Shown here: positions 29,130 through 40,409 of the stretch, piece by piece
How the letters are laid out: the number at the start of each line of letters is the position of its first letter
How positions within the stretch are numbered: the stretch's first letter is position 1
Source of the DNA: Multifurca ochricompacta
Taxonomy: Eukaryota > Basidiomycota > Agaricomycetes > Russulales > Russulaceae
NCBI GenBank assembly: GCA_022496185.1
Contig: WTXG01000091.1
Coordinates: forward strand, 1-64,000
Direction: 5' to 3'
Length of the DNA stretch: 64,000 nt
Notes under the pieces: generated by a model
Told to the model about the DNA's origin: nothing
Databases searched by the model: none
The model's input: only the letters and a program-made list of their open reading frames with translations
Position numbers and translations under genes: made by a program

Positions 29130-30810
29130 GTGCAGGAAGATTTAGATCTTGATACTGCCCGTCCCAAACGTTCACGCATGAATCCTCGATTTTATAATGA
29201 GGATAATGCTGAGTTCGTGCAGGGTTCTTCCAGACTTGGGCATATGGAATTGCTAAATGCCGCAGGTGTCTCTTATAGAGACCCCCTGACTTTTCAGGAG
29301 GCAATGCAGTCTGACAATGCCAGTGAATGGCTTGAGGCATGTAAATATGAAATTGATGCCTTAGATAAACTTGATGTGTGGCGCCTTGAGGATCTTCCAA
29401 AAGGAAGAAAGGCTGTCAAGTCAAAATGGGTTTTTAAGCTGAAACCAGATGGACGGTTTCGTGCTAGGCTCGTGGCAAAAGGTTTCACCCAATAGAAGGG
29501 GTGGACTTCGACGAAACATTTCTCCAGTCGCCAGATTTGAATCACTTAGATTATTACTAGCGCTAGCTACGCTAGAGGATTGGGAAATCCACCAATGGAT
29601 GTCAAATCGGCATTCCTACATGGCGATCTGGATGAAGAAATTTATATGGAGCAACCAGTTGGTTTCGTCGTTGCTGGTCAAGAGTCCAAAGTTTGTAGGC
29701 TACAAAAAGCATTATATGGCCTCAAACAAGCCTCCCGAGCATGGAATCTACAATTCCATGCAGTTCTTAATGAACTGGGCTTTACTCGGACGTACTCTGA
29801 TGCAGGAGTATATGTGTTTCATCAAAAGGAGGGGGATGATTCACTTATGTCATTCTCTATGTAGATGACATTACTATACTTGGTCTTCCAATGATAAGAT
29901 AACGTGGCTGAAGTCGTCTCTATCTAATCGATATGAGATGACTGACTTGGGAGAAATCCAGTCATACCTTGGAGTTAACATCACCAGGGATCGTCCTAAA
30001 AAGACACTGGAATTGACCAAGCAGTTATCTATTATTGAGAAGTTTGGGATGAGGGATTCCAACCGAGTATATACTCCTCTTCCCTCTGGCGCTGATGTAC
30101 ATCTGGTCAAGTTTGATGGCCAGGCATCTACTTCTGAAATAAAGAAGTACCAACAGTTGATGGGGTCTCTGCTATGGGTGCAGATTGGAAGCAGACCCGA
30201 TATCAGTTTTGCTGTGGCGCGCCTTAGTCAATACGCTTCCAACCCCTCTCAAGATCACATGCGACTTGCAAAATATGTCTTAAAGTATCTTAATAGTACA
30301 AAAGACTGCAAGTTGCGGTATTCTGGAGGGAATGGGGAGAGTGGCCTTCATGGCTTTGCAGATTCCTCATGGGGAGATCAAGAGGACTGCCGCTCTACCT
30401 CAGGCTATGTGTTTTTCTTGGCAAATGGTGCCATTTCATGGTGTTCCAGAAAGCAGAAAACAGTAGCACAGTCCACCACAAGCCGAATATATGAGCCTCT
30501 CTGAGGCTGCAAATCAGGCAGCGTGGTATAGGACTTTTATGGAGGAATTAGGGTATGAGGTATCCTCCCCTATACTACTCCACTGTGACAATAAGGGTGC
30601 CGTGGATTTGGCATTAAACCCAGTCACAGGAAGGCGGTCAAAGCATATCCATCAAGTACCATGCCATTAGGGGGTACATTGAATCGCACATAATTGAGTT
30701 AGTGCGTACCCCCACAGGTGAGATGCTGGCAGATGGCTTCACTAAGTCTCTACCAAGAGCATCGTTTGAAACCATGGTCAATGGACTTGGACTTATGCTG
30801 GAATGAGAGA
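29130..30810 (+). pseudogene. pol: Copia C reverse transcriptase and RNase H
   Basis: 29130-29495 is open over ASEWLEACKYEIDALDKLDV and [20 protein letters not shown]. After a break at the stop 29493-29495 (FTQ then TAG) the palm part [20 protein letters not shown] and LQKALYGLKQASRAWNLQFH follows (29590-29770). The catalytic YVDD segment is near 29855-29880, split by a frameshift (the Asp pair sits in GTAGATGAC). 29938-30504 is open for SYLGVNITRDRPKKTLELTK, GSLLWVQIGSRPDISFAVAR and the RNase H GFADSSWGDQEDCRSTSGYV. The tail in other frames ends near 30807. Confidence 0.9.
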
Positions 30811-31052
30811 GCTGGAATCTGGAGACTTTGTATACCAGTTTCACTTTCCCACCATGCCAATGAGATTCTCGACCTCGAGAGTGACGCAAGAGGTGTGTAG
30901 TTTGCATAAGCGAATCTACAACTCGTATGCAAACTCACAAAGAGTTAGAGAAGTTGGATCTCTGGCTGGCGATATGCTCATTTAATTGTGATGGCAGTGT
31001 GCTCATCCAACTCATTTCCCATCCATGACCAGATGCCTTCAGCATGGAGGGA
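30811..31052 (+). other. Copia C 3' untranslated region and polypurine tract
   Basis: Non-coding, with self-complementary TCTCGACCTCGAGAG (about 30868-30882) and a final CATGGAGGGA next to the LTR. Colinear with 15511-15760. Confidence 0.7.
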
Positions 31053-31543
31053 TGTTGAACACAGAAGATGTTCGGTGATGCTTCAGGCATCAGGTGATTA
31101 GATTAGCTACTTTGTAGATTAGATTAGATACCGGAGTTTCGGACTATTTACATTATCATTATTACTTTCTTTCTCACATTCCGCAGTAGCTGACTGATGC
31201 ACCATGTAACATGTGATTTCTGTAGTGGCCAATGGCCTTTCTCCCTCATGTTTATTGTTTGGACTTTGTCCGGCACTTGTGGACTTATTCCCAGTGCACA
31301 GACCATCCCTTGGGTATATAAGGGTGTCTGTTTCGTCTCTACACTTCAGAGTTCTTCTAACCTCTGAAGTGTAAGTTCCTTTCATACTATCTACTTTACT
31401 ATTAGACTAACGTTCTTTACATAGAACTTTCTTTGTCTAGGTCAGTAGTATAGTTAATAGAGTTCTTCTAACTCTGAAGTAACTTTCTTTGTCTAGCCTA
31501 ACGCTAACCTCAGTCAGTATGCTGCGCACATGCCTGTTTCACA
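31053..31543 (+). repeat. Copia C 3' LTR
   Basis: TGTTGAACACAGAAG to GCCTGTTTCACA, 491 bp. Leader block 31348-31370, intron-like 31371-31424 (GTAAGT, GACTAACG, ACATAG), block 31425-31440, joined copy 31459-31496 with one base missing. Confidence 0.94.
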
Positions 31544-31548
31544 GCGCA

Positions 31549-32265
31549 AAGATTCAAAGACACCTTCACAGACAGCAGGCCAAGCAGAAGGCTGCCAGAG
31601 AGTTGAAAACTCTAAAATGGAGAGAGGGGATTTGGATGGATACGTAGCCAAATTCCACAACTTGGCTAAATGGGCGGGGTACAATGTGAATGAAGAGGCA
31701 ATGCTTGACCTCTTCTCCCAGGGATTACCCAACCCCCTGGTGAAAAACATCATCCAATTCCATCACCCTGAATCATGGAGCCAATGGACAAACGCTGCCA
31801 GGAGACAGCAGCAGGACTATCTAGACTTCCAAACATGCTTTGGAATAGATACCAAGAAGGGTAAAACCTGTGACCAGTGAAAGGCAGCATTTGGGGTAAA
31901 ACCTACAACTTCACAAGACCCCAATGCTATGGACACATCGGCAGATTGTACAAGGCCCATGCAGCACTCACTGATGATGAAAAGAAAAATCTTTATGAAG
32001 GAAGGGCACTGCTTCCATTGCCAGGCCCAAGGACATATGTCGCAGTTCTGCCCCAAGAAAACAGTCCATGCTGCTGAAGCTACCATAGCCACCAACACCA
32101 CGATGCCACCTGTGCAGAATTTGCCCACTCCTGTCAAGGAAAACCCAGTGACCACCTCAAAGACAAAAGAACAGAAGGCAGAGGCCATCTGGAACATATG
32201 ATGAATGAAGATGAGGCAGTGCGTGCCTTGTTGGTTGACAAGGCCTTTGGCCACAAGGATTTTTG
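31549..32265 (+). pseudogene. gag: Gypsy D gag, second part
   Basis: Resumes right after Copia C with FKDTFTDSRPSRRLPES. Then MERGDLDGYVAKFHNLAKWA, LDLFSQGLPNPLVKNIIQFH and QDYLDFQTCFGIDTKKGKTC (31617-31870, stop at 31878-31880). In another frame the nucleocapsid knuckle HCFHCQAQGHMSQFCPKK (about 32007-32060, CX2CX4HX4C) follows, with a Lys/Thr-rich tail. The KAFGHKDF region precedes the protease. Confidence 0.88.
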
Positions 32266-33467
32266 ATTGGCTCGACCCCATTGGCCTGGGCAAGAGCACT
32301 TCATGTAACTTCTGTGTATACTAGTCGTTTCAAGTCTCTAAAAATACCAGTACACTTTGAAACCAAACAGAAGACGGCCGACAGATGAATCTTGATCGAC
32401 TCGGGGCAACAGATAATTTCATCAGTCAATGACTTCAGAGGGCATATAATTGGGAATGCAATTACTTCCCCAAGAAAGAATATTTGGAACATAGATGGAA
32501 TGGCTAACAAAGCTGGAAAGATCACACATTGCTGTGACTTGGAAGTACAGGTTGGGGAATGGACTAAGCAGCTCTGCTTCCTCATCACAGATCTAGGAGA
32601 CAAAGACATGGTTTTGGGATATCCATGGCTGGTGGCATTTGAACCAAAAATCAACTGGGCAGAAGCAACCATGGATAAGAACTTTTACCTGGTCATCATT
32701 ACATCCTTGGGATACAATTATGCAGCACGACATCCTCTCACCCATGCCATCAATCATGGGATTGGCTGTCACCTGGAGTGACATAGAACCTGTGGATCAG
32801 GTGTACTGTTATGTCACGAAAGCATCAGAGCTGGCTCAGGCAGAGGCACAAAAGAACCAGAAAAGACATTTGAAGAAGTGGTCCCCATCGAATATCACCA
32901 ACATTGGAAGGTTTTCTCCAAAGAAGAATCACAGTGTTTTCCTCCTTCTTGACCCTGGGATCATGCCATCAATTTCGTCCCAGATGCTCCTCAGTCAGTG
33001 GACTGTAAGATTTACCTGCTGTCTCAACCAGAAAAGGAAGTGCTCTCCACCTTCCTGGAAGAACATTGGCAAAAGGATATATATGGCCCTCTAATTCTCC
33101 TTATGCCTCACCCTTCTTCTTCATCAAAAAGAAGGATGGAAAACTACAACTGGTACAAGACTATTGATGGATTAATGAACTCACAGTGAAAAACAACTAC
33201 CACTTCCTTTAATCTCTGAAATCATGACAAAATGTGTGACAAGGCGCCTTATTTTTCAAAATGGATGTCTGTTGGGGCTACAACAATATTCGTATCTGAG
33301 AAGGCAACCAGCCCAAAGCTGCCTCAAGACCAATCAAGGACTCTTCAAACCCAACGTCATGTTCTTCGGTCTGACAAACTCACCTGCAACCTTCCAGTCA
33401 ATGATGAATCATATTTCGAGATCTGATCCTTATGAAGAAGTAGTTGTTACATGGATGATATCCTAGT
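32266..33467 (+). pseudogene. pol: Gypsy D protease and reverse transcriptase, first part
   Basis: The protease is badly worn: the reading ILIDSGQQIISSV at about 32388-32430 keeps DSG but not the GAT continuation. ITSPRKNIWNIDGMANKAGK and VLGYPWLVAFEPKINW (about 32610-32655) follow. The RT start is readable as [20 protein letters not shown] (about 33020-33080) and [12 protein letters not shown] for the [12 protein letters not shown] site. The palm region [20 protein letters not shown] (about 33335-33400) leads to TWMISLVV just before the Y insert at 33468, where the catalytic YMDD has lost its frame. Confidence 0.85.
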
Positions 33468-34128
33468 TGTGATGGTTTGTAGATTTGTGACATCGTACGT
33501 GACGAGAACGTGACATTTGCTTGTGTCGCGCGCAAGCCACACATTTTCGATTTGCATGACCACTTGTAACGACTTGTGACATGGTGTGACAGGTATGTCG
33601 CACGCGCTCTGATCTTTATTCCCTATTCCTTTATTTTATTTTCCTTGCTGAGGGCGCACCCTCCTTTAAGTTCTGATCCTATTTCTATCTCACTCCAGGG
33701 CATAACCCCTGGAGTCCATGACTACCAGGGATACTTATTAGAACCTTCTATTTAGTTTAGATCTTCTGATGTGCCCTCTTTGATGTGCCTTCTCAAAAGC
33801 TGTATTTAAACTACTTAGATTGTAGAGACAGACCTTAAGTCTGTTCTCTTGTATCTAATACAGGCATATTTGACTTCACAACGATCCACTTGAACTCCCC
33901 AAGTTGCAGCTTGAGGAGCCTTCCCCCTAGTAGCTTTAGTAGGGCTGATTGCCACTACTCCTGACTTCGTTTCCTGCACGCGCCCCCTCCACAACATCGT
34001 GGGCACTTGAAACTTGAACCCAGACTAGGTCTTCTGCATTAGACTTTGAATCTTGAATGCGCCCCGCATCTAGAGGGCTTTTGAGTCTTGAAAACGCGAC
34101 CTGACACAGCAGATACCTGGCTGTGACA
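33468..34128 (+). mobile_element. Family Y solo LTR (copy 2)
   Basis: TGTGATGGTTTG to TGGCTGTGACA, flanked by CTAGT (33463-33467 and 34129-34133). 661 bp. Inserted right behind the RT catalytic motif of Gypsy D. TATA-like TATTTAAA near 33802, then GACAGACCTTAAGTCTGTTC about 30 bp downstream. The unmethylated-looking start still has many CpG (33490-33610). Confidence 0.93.
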
Positions 34129-34133
34129 CTAGT

Positions 34134-34905
34134 GGCCATGAGAAATGACATCCATCACCACTGAACCCAGGTCCATGAAGTACTGAATATCCTGGCAAAA
34201 CACAACCTCTATCTGAAACCTGCCAAATGCTCCTTTGAGCAGAAAAGTGTTGAATATCTGGGTGTTATCTTAGAAGGGGGACAAGTGCATATGGACCCTG
34301 TTAAGGTACAAGGCATTCAGGAATGGTCCATCCCTTGGTGTACCAAGGATGTCAGGTCATTCATTGGCTTCTGTAACTTCTACCAATGCTTTGTCAAGGG
34401 ATTTTCGGCCATTGCTCAACCACTTAATGATTTTTGAAAAAGGATGTGCCCTGGCACTGGGATGAACTACAGCAGAAGGCATTCAACCAAATAAAAGTGA
34501 TTATCAGCTCCAAACCAGTTCTTATTCAACCTGACCTAGCAAAACCTTTTGAATTAGAAGTTGATGCCTCCATGTATGCCAATGGGCGGTCTTATCACAG
34601 AGAGATACTGGAGGGATCCTTCACCCAGTTGCATTCTACTTGGAAACTTTCTCATTGGCAGAAAGAAATTATGATATTTGGGACAGAGAATTACTGGCAA
34701 TCGTAAAAGCATTACGGCACTGGAGACCTTACCTCGCCAGATCCCCACATAAAATGATCATCTATACCGACCATTCCAACCTCCTCTACTGGTGAGAACC
34801 CTATAAGATCAGTCAACGAGTAGCACGTGAAGTTTTGGAGCTAGAAGAGTATAATTCACACTCAAACACCTCCCTGGAGCTTGAATGTGTGTGCAGATGC
34901 CCTGT
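34134..34905 (+). pseudogene. pol: Gypsy D RT C-terminus and RNase H
   Basis: [20 protein letters not shown] (about 34204-34263) and MDPVKVQGIQEW, then FIGFCNFYQCFVKGFSAIAQ (about 34360-34420) and KKDVPWHWDELQQKAFNQIK (34437-34496). The RNase H part begins [20 protein letters not shown] (about 34520-34580), then frame slips (RSYHREIL for ALSQRD), and ENYWQS aligns with the DRELLAIV site. Multiple stops. Confidence 0.86.
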
Positions 34906-36117
34906 CCAGACAGCCAGTAGTGATGAAGAGACAATGACAACAACAACATTGTAGTCCTACCAGAGGATGTCTTTGCAAAGACAGTGGTTGTCAGCCTCCA
35001 TGATATGGACCTGTGGGCCCAAGTAACGCAGAACATGAACAGGAGCTGTGCAAATCCTGGGCAGACCCACATAACATAAAAATGAGGAACGGTCTCTGGT
35101 GGAAAGACGATGACTGACTAGTTGTCACCGGTGGTGACAACATTAAGAGGGGGGTGATTCATTTTCACCACAACCTTCCTTCGGCAGGCATCCTGGGATT
35201 GCAAACATTATGCCCTTACTAAATGAGACTACTGGTGGCCAAACATGAAAAAGGATGTCGAAGCGTATGTCAAAGGATGCACAGAATGTCAGGCAAATAA
35301 AGTAAACACACACCCAAAGCCGCCAGCACTCTCACCCATTACACCAGTCGCGACAGCCCCTTTCCAAACTATGCCATGGACTTTATTGTTAAACTGCCAC
35401 GGTCACAGGGATATGATTCAATACTCACTATCATGGACCATGATTACTTGAAAGCCGCTCTCTTTATCCCCTGCAATGAGACAATATCAGCAGAAGGAGT
35501 TGCCAACTCTACCTGAACCATGTATATTGGCATTATGGGCTCCCCCAGAGAATCATTTCTGACCAGATCCACGATTTACATCAATGTTCGCTCAAGCCCT
35601 TTGCAAGCATCTTGACATCCAGCAGAAACATTTCTAACAGCATATCACCCTCAAATGGATGGTCAATCGGAACATACAAACCAATGGTTGAACAATATCT
35701 TCGATTCTGGTGTAATGAACGACAGGACGACTGGGCAGAATGGCTGGCGATGGCTGAGTTTGCACACAACAGTTGGCCAAATGGAACACAAAAGCCCCCC
35801 CTTCTCCTTATTATGGGATGGAACCCTTGCACTACATGGACAGACAAACCTACAAATGTACCATCAGTGACACAGCATATCAGCCAATGGAGGAAATATG
35901 GGAATCAGCCAATAGAAACCTTCAGAAGGCACAAAAGACCCTGGCTGAGAAGCCCACAAGGTTTACGCCCTACCCAGGCCGGAGATCAAGTCTGGCTGGA
36001 GGGACGTAACATCCATACCTCTCATCCAATGGTGAAACTCGCTCCCAGATGCCATGGACCATTCAAGATAGAACAGAAGCTGTCTGATGTCACAGACAAA
36101 ACTGACATTACCACCCA
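34906..36117 (+). pseudogene. pol: Gypsy D integrase
   Basis: Candidate central polypurine tract at 35145-35158. The zinc-binding region is FHHNLPSAGILGLQT.. (frameshifted), then MKKDVEAYVKGCTECQANKV (35245-35304). The core reads FQTMPWTLLLNCHG where other copies have TIAMDFIVKLP, so the first Asp lies across a frame break. IISDQIHDLHQCS replaces ISDRDTRFTS near 35550. YHPQMDGQSEHTNQWLNNIF is near 35643-35700, with QSE kept as QSEH. WCNERQDDWAEWLAMAEFAH is clear at 35707-35766. It is cut at 36118 by the X LTR. Confidence 0.86.
35145..35158 (+). other. Candidate central polypurine tract, Gypsy D
   Basis: AAGAGGGGGGTGAT, identical to the tracts in the W-family elements although the V-family LTRs are diverged. 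Confidence 0.5.
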
Positions 36118-37399
36118 TGTTACGACCTACTCTTTTTCCTGACCCTGCACACCATGCCTTATTCTTTGCACCATCCTTGATCTCCTCCTTCTCTGGACCA
36201 CTCTTTGATGCCTTGGCCTGTTGCCTTGGGACCTTCCTTGCTGCCTGTGGCCTGTGTGCCCAGGACCCTACCCTGATTCCTGTGACATTGTTCATAGGAC
36301 TGACCTCCCATGCTGCCATTTACACCTAACCTGCTGGTAGTTATGCTGCTACACTGTTGGATGTATACCACCCTTCCTTGCTGCCTTGGCTTATGCCTTG
36401 GCCACTGCTCCTGATCCTGTCCCTGTGCTTGACACCCATAGGAACCCCTGACATGTCCCTGCCAATCTGACCAGTCCAGACAACTAGATGAACTTTGGCT
36501 TGTACTTGACCCTCTGCCAGTCATGTGACCTCTGGCCATGTGATCCCTGACCCTGATCACAGCATCTTCATCTGATCATTTTACCTTTTCCTTTCTGATC
36601 ACATGGCCCATCTGGCTTATCATTCATTCGCTTTTCTGATTCCTGTGGGAGTTATCCCACATCCACCCTGACTCCTGTGGGACCTGTATCTCCCCATTTA
36701 CCCTGACCCTGGTGGGAATCCTCCCACACTGATATGACTCCTGTGGGGCTGTCCCACATGATTATGCTTCTGATAAGGCTTATCCTTATCATGGACTATA
36801 TTGACATCTTATCTGCTATTGGATGATAAGGACTCTGACCCTGTTCCTGACTAGCTACAAACCAGATCCCCATACAGTATATAAGACCCTGTAGACAGTT
36901 TGTACAACCCTAGATTTGACCTCTTGTGCCTTCAGCCTAGAGTTTCCCTAGTCACGGAATACAGAGGGGCTTTATTGCCCTTTTCATTCTTCATAATCTC
37001 TGGAAGGACCCCATTGCCTCTGGCAATGGGTGTGCACTTCTGTTCCAAATCCCATCCATTACCCAGATGCTGTTGATGCTCTGGCTTCCTTCCTTTACCC
37101 TCTCTGACTTTGGTCCACTTGGTGTGCTTCTAGCACTGTGGCCGGTCCTGTCCCCACTCAACAGCCTTAGGGGATTAGCTCCCTTTGGCTGACTTGTCCG
37201 TCTCTCTCTGTGCTTGGTTATAGCACAACTTCCTATTCACCCTGAAGCTAAGAGCCTGGCCTTGTTGTGCCAGGCTTGCTGAAGCTCCTGGACCCACAGT
37301 GTCGGGTGCCGCGGATGTGGCTGACTAGTGCTGGACTAGTGTCAGTGGACTCGTGCCAACCGGTGCATGTCACACAGCAATGCCCTGCTGAGCATTACA
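36118..37399 (+). mobile_element. Family X solo LTR (copy 3)
   Basis: TGTTACGACCTAC to GAGCATTACA, 1,282 bp, between ACCCA (36113-36117) and GCCCA (37400-37404), a 4-of-5 match. It rejoins the Gypsy integrase reading across the site (SDVT...PTWKIHPIFHANLL). Hairpins near 36645-36760, TATATAAGACCCTG at 36878. Only two or three CACATG-type units remain (about 36520-36560). It defines the X termini for the other two copies. Confidence 0.9.
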
Positions 37400-37404
37400 G
37401 CCCA

Positions 37405-37700
37405 CATGGAAGATTCATCCCATCTTCCATGCCAACCTCTTAATGCCATACAAAGAAACTTCTATTCATGGACAGAACTTCCCCAGACCCCCTCCTGAAT
37501 TAGTCAACGGAGAACCAGAGTGGGAGGTAGAGCGTATTGCCAATGCTAAGTGGAAAGGACGAGGGTGTAACTGAAAAATTCACTATCTGATCAAATGGAA
37601 GGGATTCCCCGATGCCAACAACTCATGGGAATCTGCTGCGGATGTCTTTGTGCCCAAGCTTATCAAAGACTTCTATAGATGCCATCCCCAGGCAGATAAA
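37405..37700 (+). pseudogene. pol: Gypsy D chromodomain region
   Basis: CGACTGAA-type frame breaks aside, the order is WKIHPIFHANLLMPYKETSI, FPRPPPELVNGEPEWEVERI, then HYLIKWKGFPDANNSWESAA (about 37578-37640) and VFVPKLIKDFYRCHPQ. The KWKG and NSWE chromodomain positions are kept. Confidence 0.87.
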
Positions 37701-37709
37701 GAGCAGGCT

Positions 37710-38950
37710 GCAATATGCTCAGTCAGACAACCTTCTTCCCCACAACCACTCAGAGTAACATCAATGTCTCCATCCAGTGTCCACACTTCTGCCGCCATCG
37801 ATGTGTTTCCCTACTTTCTCCTTTGCATCCTCCTTCTCGCCCATTATCTCCTATTGACTACAATGCAGCCACCAAGGTGGCTGAAGGGATCAGAACTGCC
37901 AATGTCAACAAAGATTTTGATTTGCCTGAACACCCTCATCCCAACGACTTGATCGATGTTGACTTTGGTGATGAAGTCCCAGAGTTCCCATTCTTCCCGA
38001 ACAACCCAACTCCCAGTTCTACTTCCCACTTATGATCCCAACGTCTAGGAATGATGGCACCACTGAAGTGGCCAAGTACATTTATTACACCAACAAAGGT
38101 ATGGATGTAGCTGGGTGTCTGGAAAAAGGAGGGCCAGTCTATGGGGCCCCAGTGTATCTGGAGGAAAAGAAAATCAACTGACTCCACTATGTCTTGGGGC
38201 TGGAGCACTTGCAACACTTGTCGGCTAATGACCCATGCGCCTTTGCGATTAATGAAGTGCTCCAAGACTTGCGCATGCCACAGTTGACTGCTGAAATTGC
38301 ATGACTGTGCAAGTTCCAGGTGCTTAGGGACAACCTAGAAGTGCAATGCTGCGACTATGAACAGCAAATGGTGAGGATAAACCAAGGGGTCTTTGACATA
38401 GAGCAGCACCTGGCCGGCATTAGGATGTGGCTGGAGCTCGGAGAGCATACCAAATTATATCTGAATGGTATGCAGACATTTTTGCCCGACCCCTTCCCCG
38501 TCACTGCCTCAACCTTGCACCCTGGCTCAACCCACATGCCTTTGAAATGCCACCCTTCACGAAAACCCTGATGGTAAGCTTTGCTGGTGCTGCAGCAGCA
38601 AGTATCACCTTAGCTGGTGTTGCCCCACAGCCAAGAAACGATGCCAACATTGCCAGAGTACCTCACACTGGAGCTGTCAATGCTTATTCCGATGACTTAC
38701 GCAGGCCCCTACCATTCAGAACCCCTCAGGTTGGTGTGGCAAGTGTCTCTCCCACAACACCGGCCATCGAGAAATCAACTGTCATATTTACAACAGTTGC
38801 TTTCGATGTGGGAGAAGAGGGCCCTATGGCTTTTTACGAACACACGTTTGCCCCACAGATGAAGAGAAGGAGAATTACGATGTGGACCACTATGCTGTAG
38901 CAGATGACTACCTCTCCCTGGTACAGGATGACAATGGTATGCCAATCTAG
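37710..38950 (+). pseudogene. Gypsy D ORF3, coiled-coil and zinc-knuckle protein
   Basis: Downstream of the chromodomain, in the env position. Opening at 37715 with PLSPIDYNAATKVAEGI, PHPNDLIDVDFGDEVPEFPF (about 37936-37995). After a frame change near 38030 come NDGTTEVAKYIYYTNKGMDV, GGPVYGAPVYLEEK, FAINEVLQDLRMPQLTAEIA and a coiled-coil-like MVRINQGVFDIEQHLAGIRM. The Cys-rich end (about 38580-38870) has CWCCSSKYHLSWCC and CQHCQSTSHWSCQC, both CX2CX4HX4C, then CGKCLSHNTGHREINC (CX2CX6HX4C), CFRCGRRGPYGFLRTHVC and finally ADDYLSLVQDDNG. Much diverged from the W-family ORF3, yet with the same architecture and Cys/His spacing. Confidence 0.82.
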
Positions 38951-38965
38951 CTGGCTCTGCTAGGA

Positions 38966-38980
38966 CTTAGAGAGGGGTAA
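38966..38980 (+). other. Terminal polypurine tract, Gypsy D
   Basis: TTAGAGAGGGGTAA directly before the TG of the 3' LTR. Confidence 0.7.
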
Positions 38981-39578
38981 TGTTACAAACCCCACTACAT
39001 TGTCTTGTTTCCTTTTTTCCTTTCACATGACTTGTTGTTTGGCCCTGTTTGACCTTTGTTGATCACGCTTATGCCTTCCTTTGTGCTTGTTTGTTCCTTA
39101 TCATTGACTCAGGCTGTGCTTATCTCTGACTCATACTTTACACAAGAACTCTTACGTATTTTCCCACCAGAATCGTGACTATACCGGATTCGTCTACATA
39201 TATTCTCACCTGGCCCACCTTGACTCTGTTCCCCCATTTTGGCTAGATTATGACTTCGTTGATACATTGAGTATGTTACTCTCGATTCAGACTCTGACCT
39301 CTATTACATATATAAGGCCTGTCTAGATAGCCTGTATGCCTTAGACTCAACTTCTTAATTGACTTGGTGCATTACCTTCTGGTGATCTCTAAGACCTGAC
39401 TCTTGAATCGTCTCAGTGCTTCTGGCACTCTTCCACTCACTGGTACTAAGGGATTAGCTCCTTGGTATTGACTTCTCATCCGATCTCCATGTGCTTGAAA
39501 GACAGTACACACCTGACTTTGTAGTTTTGCTATGTGACTTGTCACATGTCATGCTGAATGCCCACACCAGGCGTTACA
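38981..39578 (+). repeat. Gypsy D 3' LTR (family V)
   Basis: TGTTACAAACCCCAC to AGGCGTTACA, 598 bp, closely matching 23648-24246. Differences include several C-to-T and G-to-A at CpG. Confidence 0.93.
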
Positions 39579-40409
39579 TCCAGGACATTGTAGGGTCCAA
39601 CCTGTCCTTCTACAACCAGACCTGCAGAAGCCATTTGAACTAGAAGTTGATGCATCCCACTTTGCCAATGGAGCAGTACTGAACCAAAGGGACAGCATGG
39701 GAGTCCTACACCCAGTAGCCTTCTATTCCAAGACCTTCTCCTTGGCCAAATGAAATTACGATATTTGGGATAGGGAATTATTAGCTATTGTAAAAGCTCT
39801 GCACCACTGGCGACCTTACCTGGCAGGAACCCCTCACAAAACCATCATCCATACAGACCATTCTAATCTGTTGTATTGGAAAGAACCACATAAAATCAGT
39901 CAACAAGTAGCACAAGAAGTGCTGGAGCTGGAAGAGTACAACTTCACACTAAAGCACGTTGCTGGAAGTCATAATGTGCACACAGATGCTCTGTCACAAC
40001 AACTGGACCTGAATAGCAGTGAAGAAGACAATAACGATATTGTGGTACTCCCCAAGGCGGCATTTGCAAAACAGCAGTTGTCAGTCTTCATGAAATGGAC
40101 CTGTGGACGCAGGTGTCACAGAATATGAACCAGCAATTATGCCAGTTCTGGGCAGATGTGCATAGTCTAAAAAGATTGATGGCTTGTGGTGGAAGGATGG
40201 GATTGTCTCATTGTCACTGGTGGCAACAACATTAAGAGGGGGGTGATCCATTTTCACCACAATCTCCCCTCTGTGGGCCACCCTGGCATTGCTAACACAT
40301 ATGCCCTTACCAAACGAGATTACTGGTGGCTGAACATGAAGAAGGACATGGAAAACTATGTGAAAGGATGTGCAGACTGTCAAGCCAACAAAGTGAACAT
40401 GCACCCACA
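39579..40409 (+). pseudogene. pol: Gypsy E fragment: RNase H and start of integrase
   Basis: A W/V-type Gypsy fragment. RNase [21 protein letters not shown] (about 39637-39696), HPVAFYSKTFSLAK then a stop, [20 protein letters not shown] (about 39757-39816), a KTIIHTDHSNLLYWKEPHKI block and LELEEYNFTLKHVAGSHNVH (about 39928-39987). Integrase zinc region: VIHFHHNLPSVGHPGIANTY, YWWLNMKKDMENYVKGCADC, QANK (40246-40396). Candidate central tract at 40234-40247. It is bounded on both sides by LTRs of other elements and its remainder is not in the window. Confidence 0.88.

Larger units (their letters stand above)
25076..31543 (+). mobile_element. Copia C, complete Ty1/copia element
   Basis: Full structure with target duplication GCGCA on both sides (25071-25075 and 31544-31548). 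6,468 bp. LTRs at 25076-25574 and 31053-31543 are nearly identical, differing by scattered substitutions and small indels, so the insertion is relatively recent. PBS at 25575, gag ATG at 26502, pol to about 30807, purine tract CATGGAGGGA before the 3' LTR. Despite similar LTRs, gag and pol carry several frameshifts. It is inserted in gag of Gypsy D. Confidence 0.95.
23648..39578 (+). mobile_element. Gypsy D, V-family chromovirus with three inserts
   Basis: LTRs at 23648-24246 and 38981-39578, PBS at 24247, then gag, pol, ORF3 and terminal polypurine tract. Its own length is about 7.5 kb. The inserts are Copia C (25076-31543), a Y solo LTR (33468-34128) and an X solo LTR (36118-37399), each with its own target duplication. 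The outer flanks differ (AGGTC in rDNA on the left, TCCAG in Gypsy E on the right), so the ends no longer reflect a simple insertion. Coding regions are frameshifted and CpG-poor. Confidence 0.9.

Noticed and set aside
36541..36700. Reading frames in X LTRs shared by two copies (for example 6541-6939 and 36159-36560)
   Set aside because: They recur only because the LTR recurs. They are not kept open in copy 1 and have no known domain.
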